Part shown: piece after piece, positions 46,289 through 58,204 of the stretch
Numbering within the stretch: the first letter of the stretch is position 1
Layout: the number at the start of each line of letters is the position of its first letter
DNA from: Mantis religiosa
Taxonomy: Eukaryota > Arthropoda > Insecta > Mantodea > Mantidae
Reading direction: 5' to 3'
Assembly: GCA_030765055.1 (NCBI GenBank)
Contig: CM060953.1
Location: forward strand, 73,266,336 to 73,330,335
Length of the DNA: 64,000 nucleotides
Program-made: the position numbers and the translations under genes
The notes under the pieces: generated by a model
Told to the model about the DNA's origin: nothing
The model's database searches: none
What the model saw: the letters and a program-made list of their open reading frames with translations, nothing else

Positions 46289-48160
46289 CTTATCTGATAT
46301 TTATGTCTTGTGTTGTTTTGTTATTCTCTTCACACTCCACACTTACACACACAATGTACATAGAATGGTCTCTAACAATCTTGGGTTGAGCTGGTCACGA
46401 AATCGGTATTTGCGGAAAAGTCTGTCTGTAATTTTTGGGCGAATAACATTTGCTCTGCTTATTATATAGACATGCTGCGGGACAAATCAATAGAGAATTG
46501 TTATCCACAATCATAAATCGCTTTTAGGGTTTATTTCGTATCATAGCTGTACAAAACATCTCAGTAAAGTTCCATAAAATAAACAGCTGGTACAATTTAA
46601 ATACACTAATATAGAAATTCTGTACTATGACTGACTGCAAAAACTTTAACTTAAACCAATGTTGAAGAAGGATAAGAAACCAAGCAAAAGGATGTTTGGA
46701 ACGACATGAAGAGTTCACCCATTATTACACTTCATATGAAAGCATGTAGTTTTTGTTTATCTATCTAGCCTTAACAACTTTTATTGAATGTCGAAGTTAT
46801 GATATTTGTTTGACAAATATGTTTAGCTTAAACTTTAAAGTAATAGTCTGTGAAGACCTCTTTATTCTAATGACGTTACCACAACTGAAAAACGTAAGAG
46901 ATTCCAAAATATTATATAATGGGCAACAATTTATGTTAAAACCGCTGTTTGAATTAGCTATTTTCAAGATGTTGTTCGTTTAATGTTTCTAATTCTGGAA
47001 TACTTACACATTTTTATGATGAGGTGTTGTTGCTTTTCTCTCGTTATTATCTAAGTGGGAAGGATTTTCAAAGCCACCCACATATCAATTCGTTAAGAAA
47101 TTTAACTGCAGCTTCAGTCTGTTGTATTTTTCTTATAGTTGTAAAAAAGCCATAAGTATAAATACGTTTAAATACGTAATGGAACCCTATCTTAATTAGT
47201 AAGAAATACAAGAACCTTTTTGTAAGCATAACCTGCAGAATAATAAGTAGAGGAATTAACGTAAATGTAAAACATAAATGGCTTTGGTGTTAAAGGCACG
47301 CGCATTTTATGGAAAATGGCTTTCTTAAATTAGTTGCATTTGTAGGCTCCTCTCTGAGTTCATAATGCTTTATTGTAAACTTTTACTTGAGGGGAAACTC
47401 TTTGAACGTGAGCTATTGAATTGGAAATGTACATAACTCTAATATAAAATTAATTGCTAAGCCTTTCTGTAATATAAAACATCTTGCCAGGTAGTCATAA
47501 AAATGCGAAATTGAAATTAATGCTAAGGAAGGGTCCGTAACAATATACAACCACTTGAAAGAAGGAGAAGATGTATTTAGCAAGACATGTATATTTTTAC
47601 ACTACATCTAAAAATTATTGAAGGAAAACAAGTGCTAAGCATAAAACAAGAAAAAGAACGAAAAAGTGTCGATTGGTAAGATTTAATTTAATGCGTAAAA
47701 CTACGTATAAAATTATGGTTGCAAATATTTGAACAACGCCGGTAAGACGATCGTATGTATCAATAAATGACTTGCTGTCAAGAGGAGGATACTTCTCATG
47801 CTAAAGATACAAGCCACAGTGAATTTTATGAACGCAAAAGAGAATTTCCTGTGGAAATAAGTAGCAATGATTTCATCTTACAACAGCTGGAGTGGTAATA
47901 TAGCGGGATAAATTAGTACTTAATTGGGAAATGTTTATAGAGGATAGTATTAATAATTTGGTGAGAAAGCATCTGTATATAACTACGTGGTAAATGTTAT
48001 CTGGACCTTGGATCATTGCCTCGCAAAGGAAAACGTAAATTGGCTCTCCAACACTACTGGGAAACTTGAGTCATGGAGGACTAAGATTAGGGTTTTGATT
48101 ACGGAGGGGATTCGGACCACCATATTGGGCCCATTGTTCCTATGCCTCCAAGTGGGGCAC
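46289..48160. other. AT-rich DNA, nothing recognised
   Basis: Almost 1.9 kb with only short, motif-free frames. Confidence 0.45.
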
Positions 48161-48565
48161 CCTCGGGAGGAAGAATGAGGCGAAGGAGACAGAGGGCGGC
48201 CGACCCAAGGATCCAGGACAGTACAGAGGGCAGGGTCCCTACAGTTTACTTGAATAGAGACTTTCCCCGACAGGCCAGGACAACGGACACGCTCCCCTAC
48301 TGCAGGACGACAACAGCCCAGCAGCCGAGCCCTAAAGGTCCCAGGCAGGCGATCCGAGCCCCAAAGGTCCCTGGCTTGCGATCCGAGGCCCAAAGGTCCC
48401 TGGCTGGCAGTCACGAAATGGTCCCAGCAGAGGATCGGAGACCGGCAACCGACCTACCGGAGGAGGAAGTAGTTTTCCTCAGAGCATATCATCCTGCCAT
48501 GCACCGCCGAGACACCCGCGGACACGTCTGCCCTAAAACAGACCACCAGATGAGAGATGATATGA
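48160..48565. other. GC-rich island with coding-like frame and 29-bp tandem repeat
   Basis: A sharply GC-rich block in AT-rich DNA. A 142-codon plus-strand frame (48142-48570) has a basic N-terminal part (GGRMRRRRQRAADPRI) and a proline- and arginine-rich middle; an overlapping 133-codon frame runs on the minus strand. Three 29-bp units starting at 48330, 48359 and 48388 repeat CAAAGGTCCCTGGC and GCGATCCGAG. The composition resembles the retroelement debris at 50.4-51.6 kb, so a gag or ORF1 fragment is possible. I do not recognise the protein. Confidence 0.45.
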
Positions 48566-48589
48566 AATGATAATGGAGATGAAATTGAG

Positions 48590-48746
48590 GAACAGGAAAT
48601 TCTAGGAATGTAATTAGTTACCCAGCATTCACCTAGCTACCCGGGAAAACCCTCAAACATATCGTGGGTCAGATAGGTCGGTCACTGGAAGCAAACCCAG
48701 ACCTCCCGAGTGTGGGCCACAGACGAAACCACCTGAGCCATCCCGC
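48590..48746 (-). mobile_element. SINE family E (tRNA-like head, minus strand)
   Basis: On the minus strand from 48746: GCGGGATGGCTCAGGTGG (box A), then GGTCTGGGTTTGCTTCCAG (diverged box B), then a body with GAGGGTTTTCCCGGG and GAATGCTGGGTAACTAATTA. It is a single copy in this window and shares short body motifs with family B. Confidence 0.65.
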
Positions 48747-50004
48747 ATGTTGAGTGATGGAGGAATTAAACTGAGATTATGCACATTTGGAAAAAAACAG
48801 GCAATTATTATGCTTACGATTTTGCATTTAAAGAAAATACTTTTGAATAGGAAGCTTTGTGGAATCAGAACGACGTATTACATAAATTCACAAATTCATA
48901 CAGAATGTGTTGAAATTAATTTTACTAATTTGGGGTCATTAATATTCACAAAGAATTACGGGGCCTCATATATCTCAGGGATGGACGAACATTCAAGTAA
49001 CTAAAGGTAAATGAATAAACAAATAAGTAAAAGAACGATTTAAAAAGCGAGTATAATAAAACACATTGTAATTTAAATATAGTAAGTAACGATATAATTT
49101 CCTTGAAATTCTTGGAATAGTGCCACACAATCACTTAAATCTCACAATTTAAAACTTTAGATAAGTTCTATAAATTAAAAATTGGCTGTTCACTTCTACA
49201 TGCATATCTTCAGACTCTGCGGTGGGTAGGGCAAGATTCCTCTAGATCAGCCGGAAATTGAACTAAGACTTCTGGTTTAAGAAGCTAGAACACCTTCCAC
49301 TTAAAGGTAGACAAAAATTGATTGTGAAGACCTACATATTGATAACTTAAGCTAAATGCATCTTTAGGATCTGGGCTATTTGCATGCAAAACGAAATAAA
49401 GTTAACTGGAAAATTAAATAACGGTGTATTACATTGAAATATCGTTGTATGTTCTAACTCTAATTAAAAGGTCCGCTGATACGAAGCAGTGTATTTATGA
49501 CGTATTTAAATGTGCAGAGCGTGAGAGGATGCCATCAACTATCTCAGCAGCATAATGAATGTCTTTGTCCTCTGGAACGTAAAAACGAGATGTCAACAGA
49601 TACGTATTCTGGTTAAAATAAATTTACCGTCCGTGTACTTCTTGAAAATTGTTTCACTCTATGCCTCACGCCGTAATAACTGTGCACTTATTACTTATTT
49701 ATCCACTTCTGCGTCCAGTTTCTGAGAAATCATACCAGAGACCATTCAGAGAGATAATAGTGCATTTTCATTAAGACAAAACATTTAATCATAAGCTTAA
49801 CAGTGTTAAGAGTGTTAAATAACTACACTGGAATACTTTCAGAACAAGTGGAGATTTCTTAGGGAAGTAATTTGAGAATGGAGGTTATGGTTGTTGGTTA
49901 AAATGTGGAAGTTTTGGCTATAAGTTTCTAAAGTGCCAGTACACCACTGATAATTATTATATCACTTGAGTACACAACAAACGAAAAAGAAGAGACTTGT
50001 CGGA

Positions 50005-50007
<3 letters not shown>
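48747..50007. other. AT-rich DNA, no gene; weak tRNA-like patch
   Basis: On the minus strand near 49320-49230 a sequence with GTTCTAGCTTCTTAAACCAG and TTAGTTCAATTTCCGG faintly resembles a tRNA head. It is too weak to call as an element. Confidence 0.35.

Positions 50008-50084
<77 letters not shown>
50008..50084. repeat. (CT)n microsatellite
   Basis: About 38 CT units. The apparent minus-strand frame made of alternating Arg and Glu is a translation of this array. Confidence 0.98.
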
Positions 50085-50087
<3 letters not shown>

Positions 50088-50424
50088 ATGCTTATGACAT
50101 TAGTTTTCAAGTGAAAGGTAAACGAGTTCGAAACTGCTTCTATCTAAGCTTTTAATTCATGTGTAAATGTATGCCTTAAGGAGTAATTTTGTTACCATCT
50201 TAGTGCAATTAATTAAAATTATTTCCACTAAAGGCTGAATTCTGCGTAATACTTCACACTGTTCGTCTAAATGGCAGGTGGTTTAAGCGGTGAACAAACG
50301 TACATAAGACAAAATGTAAATGGAACTCTATACATCCAGTTATAGGAACTGCGCGAAATGGCGACCCACGTATTCAGTGAAAAGTTGACAGCGATGAAGG
50401 AACGGCTGTTGTACTATGTTAACA

Positions 50425-51550
50425 ATGCCTTATGAGTGTGCCAAATAGCTTCATATGTGAGGTACGTATTAAAAAGACAAGGAAAAAAGGGGTTACTTTA
50501 CTCCCAATCGTCTCAAAACTATTTGAGCGGTTGCTTCTATCCCGCCTGAACCCTCTTTTCGAGGAAAGGCAGCTCCTACCCGATCACCAGTTTAGTTTTC
50601 GTCATGGACACTTCACGAACCTGCGACTAGTGTGACTGGCCGAGAGGACGGCCCTGGGATTCCAGGAAAACCTCAAGACAGTCGTGGTGCTGCTAGACGT
50701 AGAAAAAGTCTTTGCCACAACCTGGCACCAAGCCTTCTGTAGAAACTCAGGGAGGCCAATATACCTCCTCCTTATCTCGCCCTGATTAGCAGTTTCCTCA
50801 GAGACCGCACGTTCAGGGTGAGAGTGGAAGGACGGCTGTCATCTATCAGACCCATAGCCGCGGGAGTCCTGGAGGGCAGTGTTCTGTCACCGTTACTCTT
50901 TGCGGCCTACATGTCTGATTTCCCCCTGGAACCATAGACCGTTACGTGTCAATATCCCGACGACGTCCTCATAATGATACGTAACAAAAACCTAAGATAT
51001 TGTCATCCTCCGCTGCAGCGCCAGCTCCGAGCCATCGGCCGTTGGAGTGAGAGGTGGAGAATGGCAATTAGCCCCGGGTAGAGCTCCGCTCTTCCTCTGC
51101 CAAATACCTTGGCATCTTCCACGATCACGGCCTCACCTACGCCCCTTATGTCCGGGTCAAAGCCGGACAAGGGCATCCAGCAGTCAGGCAGTTGTACCCT
51201 GTCCTAAAATTCACCATGCCAACGCACCTCAAGCTACGCCCTCATCGGGCGATTATACCGCCTTTCATTCTGTACGGCTGCAAAGTCTATGGATCAGCGG
51301 CTCCGACCACTATCCGCAGACGCGAATTATCTACGATACCGCACGTAGATTCCCGTCCCACATCCTATACACCTACTCCGGCGTCCCATACATTGTGAAC
51401 GTGGTGCAGGAGAGATCCCGCACCATCTACAGTAAGCTAGACTCCCATCCTAATAACCTGGTGAACACCCTTGGCCGCTACGACCATTGGGTTCCTCGCC
51501 GCCGACCGAGCTACCGGTTGCCCAAAGATGCTTTGGGTAACCAGAACTAA
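50425..51550 (+). pseudogene. LINE reverse transcriptase, heavily decayed, GC-rich
   Basis: The start shows LLPIVSKLFERLLLSRLNPL and LLPDHQFSFRHGH, the conserved approach to the RT domain. After a stop, frames with VVVLLDVEKVFATTWHQA (block A) and SSFLRDRTFRVRVEGRL follow. AGVLEGSVLSPLLFAAYMSD is block B, where PQG reads LEG. YPDDVLIM follows as block C and keeps both aspartates. RAIGRWSERWRM then precedes a C-terminal region scattered over two frames to about 51550. Many stops and frame changes mark it as old. Its GC content contrasts with the flanks. Jockey-like by motif order, distinct from the 15-kb copy. Confidence 0.82.
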
Positions 51551-52676
51551 ACAGGGCCACTTTCCCCTGACTCCACACCCCCAAGCCCAGAAATCGGCTT
51601 GCTAAGTCCCATACCGAAACATTACTGCTGGTCTGCTACTGGTTACTTTACGGATTGAGCCACCAGACAGTTTCAGAAACACTATTAGAGTAGACTACAT
51701 CATCCACGAAGGCAGTTAATCGCCGTTCAGTGTCGCATTGGCAGGTGATTAATTCGAGATTTGAGAGATCTTTGAGGCATTAAATCTTGAGAACGCCAAA
51801 AACGAACTACTAAGAATCGGTATTTCTAAACTCTAAAAGCATATTTAAAGACATTCCAATCCAATAAATACAACCCTCTTGTTTAAATACCAACTTAACA
51901 GCACCTGATGCCAAGCAGATTTAACACAATTAACTGCCATGTTCAGCCGAAGACCATGCATTGCGTATCTCAACTTGCGTATATTAATCATGTTTACAAT
52001 TGCTGAAATTATTTCGGTATAGTTAATTAACATCGGGTATATGTTGTCATTAACATAGACAAATGCAAATCTAAGAAGCAGCTAATCGAAAGAGGATACG
52101 AAACAGTTGCACTAACACATACAAATGCACGAATTTTTGCGACTGACAATGGAATTTACGTCAAAAATATTTTGAGTAGCTCAGCGAAGGGGACAGAGGA
52201 GGTACGTGAATTGAACGTATTATTTTCCCTTTGTGTGCGCCTTCATACCAAATGGTTTCTAGATCCGATCCGATTCCTTTATTTTGCCATATCTAATCGA
52301 TAGGGCTTATAGCAAGCGACCTTGTTTATCCTGCGGTCAAATGGACTTACAAGTATAATATATACCAAGCTAAATCAACGATAGCACGGTCTCTATATTG
52401 GTAACGGATACGTGTTTATTGATTTTGAGTACCATTCGCTTAGGCACACCAGGGCGTAACTTTCAAAACTTATTTATCAGCATTCTTCCTCTTTTAATAT
52501 ATGTTTCATAAATACTTTCCCTCCATTTTATTTTATCTTTAAACTCTCAAGCTTTCATGATTAGAGTTTCTTATGGTAAAATCAATTACCACTACCTGAA
52601 TTTACCTTTATATTTGTAGGTCATTATCCATTTTTCTGTCGGCCCCAAATGACCTCGCTGTTGGACCCTAAAACAC
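51551..52676. other. No recognised gene
   Basis: The left 150 bases may be LINE tail. The rest is AT-rich with short frames only. Confidence 0.4.
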
Positions 52677-52777
52677 CACTCACTCACTCACTCACTCACT
52701 CACTCACTCACTCACTCACTCACTCACTCACTCACTCACTCACTCACTCACTCACTCACTCACTCACTCACTCACTC
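52677..52777. repeat. (CACT)n microsatellite
   Basis: About 25 tandem CACT units. The Thr-His-Ser-Leu frame over it is a translation of the repeat. Confidence 0.98.
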
Positions 52778-52864
52778 CATTTCCTGCTTCCTACAGTAAT
52801 AATATACCAGGTGTCCATTGTAACTGGGTCTTCCGGATAGGACCGAGTCTTGATTGTTCCTCTG

Positions 52865-52904
52865 GTCGACGTTTCGTCCCAACTATGTGAGGCTTCTTCA
52901 GGAC
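52865..52904 (-). ncRNA. Hammerhead-ribozyme-like motif in the Penelope fragment
   Basis: On the minus strand, CTGAAGA (52901-52895; fits CUGANGA) and GAAAC (52875-52871) enclose a weak stem II, GCCTC with GGGAC (one mismatch, one wobble). GTC with GAC forms a 3-bp stem I. Cleavage would follow a GTC triplet, with stem III again only AC with GT. As at 25.9 kb, one extra base lies between the core and stem II. The weaker stems suggest decay. Confidence 0.55.
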
Positions 52905-52978
52905 TTCTTCGTTGACTGGAGGCGATGCGTGTTTATTTATCCCTCGGAGATTCTGGCGGTCGGGCCGCCCACGTACTC

Positions 52979-53275
52979 CTATTGCCTGATGCTGTGCCCA
53001 ATCCGCGTGCGCTTATCAATGTCTGCCAGACAGTACGCAGAGGTCTGCCGTTGTCTCTTTAAACTATTATGTGTTTTGAATACTTCAATGCTTTCTCTAA
53101 TCATTCTTTGTCTATTGTTATTACATTTAGCTAGTAATTTTAATTGATCAAAATCTATATGGTGTCCTGTGTTTATGGCGTGTTCTATGAGTGCTGATTT
53201 TTCGGGCTCATTTAATTTTTGACTTCTTATGTGTTCTTGTCGTCTGACCTGCACTGACCTGCCCGTTTGTCCCAC
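52979..53275 (-). pseudogene. GIY-YIG endonuclease domain, Penelope type
   Basis: The 98-codon frame begins GQTGRSVQVRRQEHIR, the second half of a GIY-YIG motif with its arginine and EH. It continues with EKSALIEHAINTGHHIDF and IRESIEVFKTHNSL, which places the conserved glutamate (RESIE). The upstream GIY-like strand falls in another frame just right of 53275, so the domain is broken at its start. It would have nicked target DNA during retrotransposition. Confidence 0.82.
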
Positions 53276-53300
53276 AGCATACGCACTGAATATTCAAGGT

Positions 53301-53754
53301 GAGTCAGCTGCCTCTATTTATTCTTATCTATGCAACCCACAGTTTTTAGTCTAATGTGAAAACGACCCTTTTCGGACAGAAACCGTTATTGCAGCTCTGC
53401 CCTTCTATTCGGTAATATACACACACAACAGTAATACTTGCAGCTCTGAATGAGGACCAAGAATCTGTGAAAACCTTAAATAAACAAATCTTTTCATGCA
53501 TATAATACTAGCAAGTTGATAAATGAATGCTTTCCCAAAGAACAACAGAGAATATGTGGCACCTTTCCGAGATGGTTAGCTTGCTGGAATATGGTGATGC
53601 AACAGCTAGGTTCGATACATCACAATTTTTTAGTTCCTCTTTCTGCCAGTCTTTATTGTCTATATTTTAGTTACTAATTTATTTATTGTTGCTATTGGTT
53701 CCCTTGTGAGCCAAAGCGCTTGAAGGTTGACTTAAATTCATGCAGTACTTCGAT
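53301..53754. other. No recognised gene; weak tRNA-like patch
   Basis: Near 53565-53620 GAGATGGTTAGCTTGCTGG and CTAGGTTCGATACATCA faintly resemble tRNA boxes on the plus strand. The evidence is too slight to name an element. Confidence 0.3.
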
Positions 53755-53960
53755 TTATCTAATACGAGGATTACCTTTAATATCTTCTGTGAAGCAGTAC
53801 CGCCTGTCTCTTAAACTAGGTTTGCACTGTGTTCTTAAGATCATTGTAACATAATTGCTTTCTCGCTGACAGTGTTTCATTCGTGGGTAAAGATGGAAAT
53901 CACTAAGTGCTAGGTATGGGCTGTAGGGAGAGTAATCAAGCAAGTCCGTCCAGGACGATC
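53755..53960 (-). pseudogene. Mariner transposase C-terminal fragment
   Basis: The minus-strand frame LDYSPYSPYLALSDFHLYPR corresponds to the mariner YSPDLAPSD block. The third catalytic aspartate (SDFHLY) is kept and the SPD aspartate reads tyrosine. It is followed by RMKHCQRE. A mariner-like end, TACGAGG, stands at 53762 just beyond. The rest of the element was not identified. Confidence 0.65.
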
Positions 53961-55771
53961 TCTGTTCTACAAAATTTGTTCGATAATCTTCAAATTTCTA
54001 GCAGTAACCAATTGTTCATGTGTCCTAGCTTAGATTTAAATGGCTACTTCTTTTTTGTATTAATGGTAACAATGGTGAGAATACAGTCAATCACACTGTG
54101 GTATCCTCCTCTATGGGTACTTGCATCACCTGTTGGCCCCATCGCATGTAGGACAAAAATAGCTCTCGTACATACAATTTAGCTAATTGGGTATATTTGC
54201 ATGCAATGATCTTTTCGAGGGTTATTTATGTTACATATTTTACATTTTCGTTATTTCAGAATAATGTAATTGATTACAATTTGCAATTTGTATGCATATT
54301 AACACTGAAATAATAATTGCTTCATTTGTATTCACAGTAGTATGAAATGCTACTGATGTAATGGGACATGTTGCCAGATACACATTAAAAACTCTGCTAG
54401 CTAAACGGAGTGTTAACGATCATATTCGTTTGCAATGCGCTTAATTGCCTTAAGTAGCGAAATGCTTTAACGTTTTTATTGATGACAAAGGGAGGTAGAC
54501 CAACGCTTTTTAGGAATATACCAGCTGAATCGCTTTCCCCTTGGGTCCATCTTTATATCCTGTTTCATAAACCATATGAATAACGGTGAATAACCCGTAT
54601 AAAAGACACAAGTTATAAGATCATACACTGATTAATTAGCATATGAGACCAGGTCAAAATTAACCAGAAGCCAAATGGGGATTTCGACTCGTTGCGATAG
54701 ATAACGGCCAATTAAGAGATACATCTAAAACAAAAACGGACGCTAAGGGAACAAAGAGTAATTCTGACACAAACGTAATTAAAGCTAAGCTAATTGGTTG
54801 CATTACCAAGGGGTCAGTTCCCAGGATTCTAAATAACGAGTAATTAAAAGTTATAAGGGAGCTCTACACTTTACATTTTTAAATTAATTCAGCAAGAACT
54901 TTGAACTACATTTTGTGGTTCTCACATGAGTGCATTTAGGAAGAATTTATATTAAACAATAGTACATGACAATTACACGATGTTCATTATTTTTATGAAA
55001 CACTTTGGCTTTGGTGTTAAATTTTAATTTGTGATACATAAAATGCAATACTCCATCAACCATAGGAGTTGCGAAGCACTAAACCACTAAAGCATACATG
55101 CACCTCATAAAGGATGCTTATGTTCGGATTTACGCCAAAGTATTGCCTTTTAAACTGCATAATAATGGATAAAGAAAACACATACAAATTTGTCAGCTGC
55201 AGAGAGAGCGTTTTTCCTTGAGGGAGAAGGGTGATGTTCACGCAATATGGCTGTATTCTGAAAGACTGCGTTACCCATTGATTTACCTAGTATAAACTAC
55301 TTTGAAATAAGATGCAATAGTGGACTTAAATTTTGAAGCATTGATCCCGCGTGACACTGCATCTGATTCACCAGATCAAAATTTCCAATTTTTAATACTA
55401 CATGGTTTATACAAAGGTGTACTTAACTGCATTTTTTTTTTAAAAAATCTGCGATTTAAATCCTAGTCTAGTCTCTTTTAAGGAGGTCTGATATAGTGTG
55501 TCTATGTATTTGTGAATAGCTTATTTCAAAACGGCTCTTAAGTCCTCTTTCTTATTTACCTTTAGAATTAGATGCATTCATGTGTTCCTTTGAAGTCGAT
55601 CAATAGTTGAGTGCAGACAAGGCCTTCATATTCAGTCAAATAGCTAAATAACGGAGCTGATATATATTCTTGTTGAGTTCAAAGGATCCCTATGTCCAGG
55701 GAAGTTTAGACAATGCAATACTGCAAATAAGATGGCATACATAAAGACGCTTACATAAGACAACTAGATGA
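53961..55771. other. AT-rich DNA, nothing recognised
   Basis: No shared repeat was found; the frame at 53907-54182 has no motif. Confidence 0.4.
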
Positions 55772-55780
55772 TGTTTTAGA

Positions 55781-56035
55781 GTTTTTTTGGGGGGGGGAGC
55801 GGGGGGATTTTACGTCCTCCAACGTCAGGTCATGTCCGATTATGAATGAAATGGGAGAAATGCTGGTCAAATGAGCCCAGGGTCCTTAGAGCTTAGAGTT
55901 ACCCAACATTCGTCTTTCAGGATAAGGGGAACCCCGGAATAAATCTTATCCAGATAACTCACCCTGATCGAGATTCGAACTCGGGGCCTCTTGAACGTGA
56001 GGCAGACACTCTACAACCACGCTACCGAGGCGGGC
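55781..56035 (-). mobile_element. SINE family B with 9-bp duplication
   Basis: TGTTTTAGA is repeated at 55772-55780 and 56036-56044. The SINE body runs from TTTTACGTCCTCCAACGTC (55808) to CTACCGAGGCGGGC (56035), with the box B complement GAGATTCGAACTCGG near 55970. Its tail, 55781-55807, is a run of T then G on the plus strand (C-rich then A-rich on the SINE strand). Confidence 0.9.
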
Positions 56036-56100
56036 TGTTTTAGAATTCTGGAATACTATTCTGCAGTGGCTGACTGTTAGTATAGGAAATAAAATGAAAT

Positions 56101-56314
56101 GTGTAGTTTTTAACGCCCCCTTTTACTACATACGGCACCGCAGGTGGTGACACTGATGGTACATGAGATGAAGATGGAGCACCGGTGAAATGAGATGGCG
56201 GGGGAAACCGGAGGTCCCGGAGAAAACTCGCCCCAGCGCCGTGTTGTCCATCACAAATCTCACTTTACGGTCGCCTGGGATCGAACCCGGGCCGCCTTGG
56301 TGAGAGCCAAGCGG
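56101..56314 (-). mobile_element. SINE family A, head-truncated
   Basis: The 3' end (GTGTAGTTTTTAACGCC, CTACATACGGCACCGCAGG) is at the left and the box B complement GGGATCGAACCCGGGC near 56278. The head stops at CCAAGCGGAT, so box A is missing. Confidence 0.88.
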
Positions 56315-56537
56315 ATCAGCACAGATTGCAGAAAATTGCAAAGTACTTGCCATATATTCTTTTTCTAAGAAAATGTATTTTCAGGCCTTACTCGTTGAAC
56401 TGGCTAAGTACTATGCTCATTAATCAGATTTATTGCATGTCTTAGAAACTTAAAATTTGTTATTTCTCATTTATTTCAGAATGGACCTACGCCTATTACA
56501 ATTATTTAGCTTTCATCAGAAAATAGTAACAACATAC

Positions 56538-56976
56538 TGTCACCCAATTATCGGAAGGCACAACCAGCTGGCAGGTAGGGGCGAGACGGAAACCGTGGAG
56601 GCCACGCCTACCAATTTACCTGTGTGGCACTCACTGAGGGGATGGTTAGAGAAGCATCAGGAGCCACTGTACCGTCTCTTTCCTCTCCCCCTGAAGTCTG
56701 GAACAATCGGGATGATTGTTCCGAGCCGCAAAGCTTCGAGATGCAGTGATCTGCCTATATAAGCGACGCATTGGATGACTCAGGCAGTTCTCAGTTCTGA
56801 GTTTATAGTCAGCCCTACAGAGAGTCGTACGGGAAGGTGCCGAGTAGTGAGTGTTACCTTATTGTGAGTGTTACGTAACTGCGTGTGATACGTGTACCAA
56901 CTGTAATTCGGTGGAAGAAAAGAACATTTTAGTTTGTGCAACTGGACCTTTAATTTCACGAACCCACAAAGTCACA
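56538..56976 (+). mobile_element. Solo LTR, subfamily 2, plus strand
   Basis: Begins TGTCACCCAATTATCGGAAG and ends CCCACAAAGTCACA, flanked by ATAC (56534-56537) and ATAT (56977-56980). In this orientation the promoter reads directly: CTATATAAG at 56755-56763, then a GAGTTTATAGTCAGCC stretch with CAGT-type start candidates. The polyadenylation signal region reads AAGAAAAGAACATTTT, where sister copies have AATAAAGAACATTTT. No internal retroelement sequence remains. Confidence 0.87.
56755..56763 (+). promoter_or_regulatory. TATA box of the LTR promoter
   Basis: CTATATAAG lies at the same relative place as TATA-like sequences in the related LTRs. It marks the U3 core promoter of the retrotransposon. 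Confidence 0.6.
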
Positions 56977-56999
56977 ATATGTAACCAGAATAGTGTTCC

Positions 57000-57253
57000 A
57001 TTTATACCCCGCCTTTAACTTCTATGATCATACCGGCGGCCGTTCTCCTTTGGAACATATAGAAGGGGTTAACTCGTTATCTTTTTGGTTCTTAATCATT
57101 ACATCACGCACACATTCACACTCTCATACTTCCAGACTCTGGAGAAGATGGGGAATTATCTTGGTCGGAGAAAAATCCCCACCCCCACCGCCGGGAGTCG
57201 AACCTGGGTAGGCACGGTAGGCAGGTGCTCTGCCGACTGAGCTATTGGGTCAG
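57000..57253 (-). mobile_element. SINE family C, second copy
   Basis: Matches 42966-43240: TACCCCGCCTTTAACT at the left, GGCGGCCGTTCTCCTTTGGA, then the head at the right with the box B complement GGAGTCGAACCTGGG and the box A complement GCTCTGCCGACTGAGCTA. Part of the anticodon region is deleted. It starts about 20 bp after the solo LTR. Confidence 0.88.
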
Positions 57254-58199
57254 CCTGTCACAATGTTAGTTATTCTCGATGTCTCTAAAATGGCAATCGA
57301 AAAAAAGAAGACAAAACTTCTTCAAAAACGATAAAATAACCTTTTACAGTTTTCTCAAAACTATACCCTTCTCAAATAACTGATATGTATATGATGTTTC
57401 CAAAAGTTTCGAATGGGAGATATCAATTTCTTATTTTTTGATAAAAGTAAAAACCTCGCTTCAGGTAGAAGAAGAGAAGTAGAACAGAATTAATAGTGTC
57501 TCTATCAGAGCACTAAAAATTTGCGCTCAGTTAATTTGTAGTTTGTGTATTTATGACAGTGTCACCAAGTGTCAGTTTATTGCTTTTTAAAAGTACATCA
57601 TGAAGTCATGGAGTACATGGGACCTATAGTTTACCTTCCAGAGATTTTCGGTAATTCACTTCTATTTTCGTTACAGAACAGACTGTCGCATTACTCCTTA
57701 AATACAGTCTTCAGCCAAGTGAAGTAAGAGCTAAAGACCCAAGTTTATTACATTCGTTAAGTGACACTAGAAGAGGTCTTTCAATCTTCAGTATTTATAT
57801 TCTCATCAAGAATGTATAAACATTCATCTATTTTAAATGAAATGGAGGTAATGACCGTTAGGCTGCACAAGATGAGTGCGTATTCATAATTGGTATTGTC
57901 AGCTGAGGAGAAGCAGAAGTTCCTACTAAGCAGACTTAATACCGATGCCTGGGAAAAATCACTATATGTAGGAGAAGAAGGTAGTGTTTAAAATAAGAAT
58001 ATATTATACTAATTATACATATTTCTTTAATCATTACAAAGTCGAAAATTTAAAATACAACGATCTGTTTTCTTTCTACTTTTATTTTCATTCTCGTATC
58101 CCGGTATTTTCTCCTTAGAGGTTGCCAACACTGATCTGTTCTCCTAATAGCGTTTTTCAATAATTAGAAGGATGACAGTATGCGTATATTTTATATCAG
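57254..58199. other. No recognised gene
   Basis: AT-rich; short frames only. Confidence 0.4.
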
Positions 58200-58204
58200 A
58201 GAAC

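Larger units (their letters stand above)
52855..53300 (-). mobile_element. Penelope-like element fragment: GIY-YIG end and terminal repeat
   Basis: The GIY-YIG coding remnant (53275-52979) is followed on the same strand by a hammerhead-like motif at 52904-52865. This is the expected order for the 3' end of a Penelope-like retroelement, where the endonuclease is C-terminal to the reverse transcriptase and a hammerhead lies in the terminal repeat. The reverse transcriptase part is absent. Confidence 0.78.

Noticed and set aside
49230..49320. Weak tRNA-like sequence on the minus strand
   Set aside because: Box A and box B are too degraded and no SINE body known from this window follows.
49928..50110. 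60-codon minus-strand frame rich in Arg-Glu repeats
   Set aside because: It is the translation of a (CT)n microsatellite.
52649..52840. 63-codon frame of Thr-His-Ser-Leu repeats
   Set aside because: It is the translation of a (CACT)n microsatellite.
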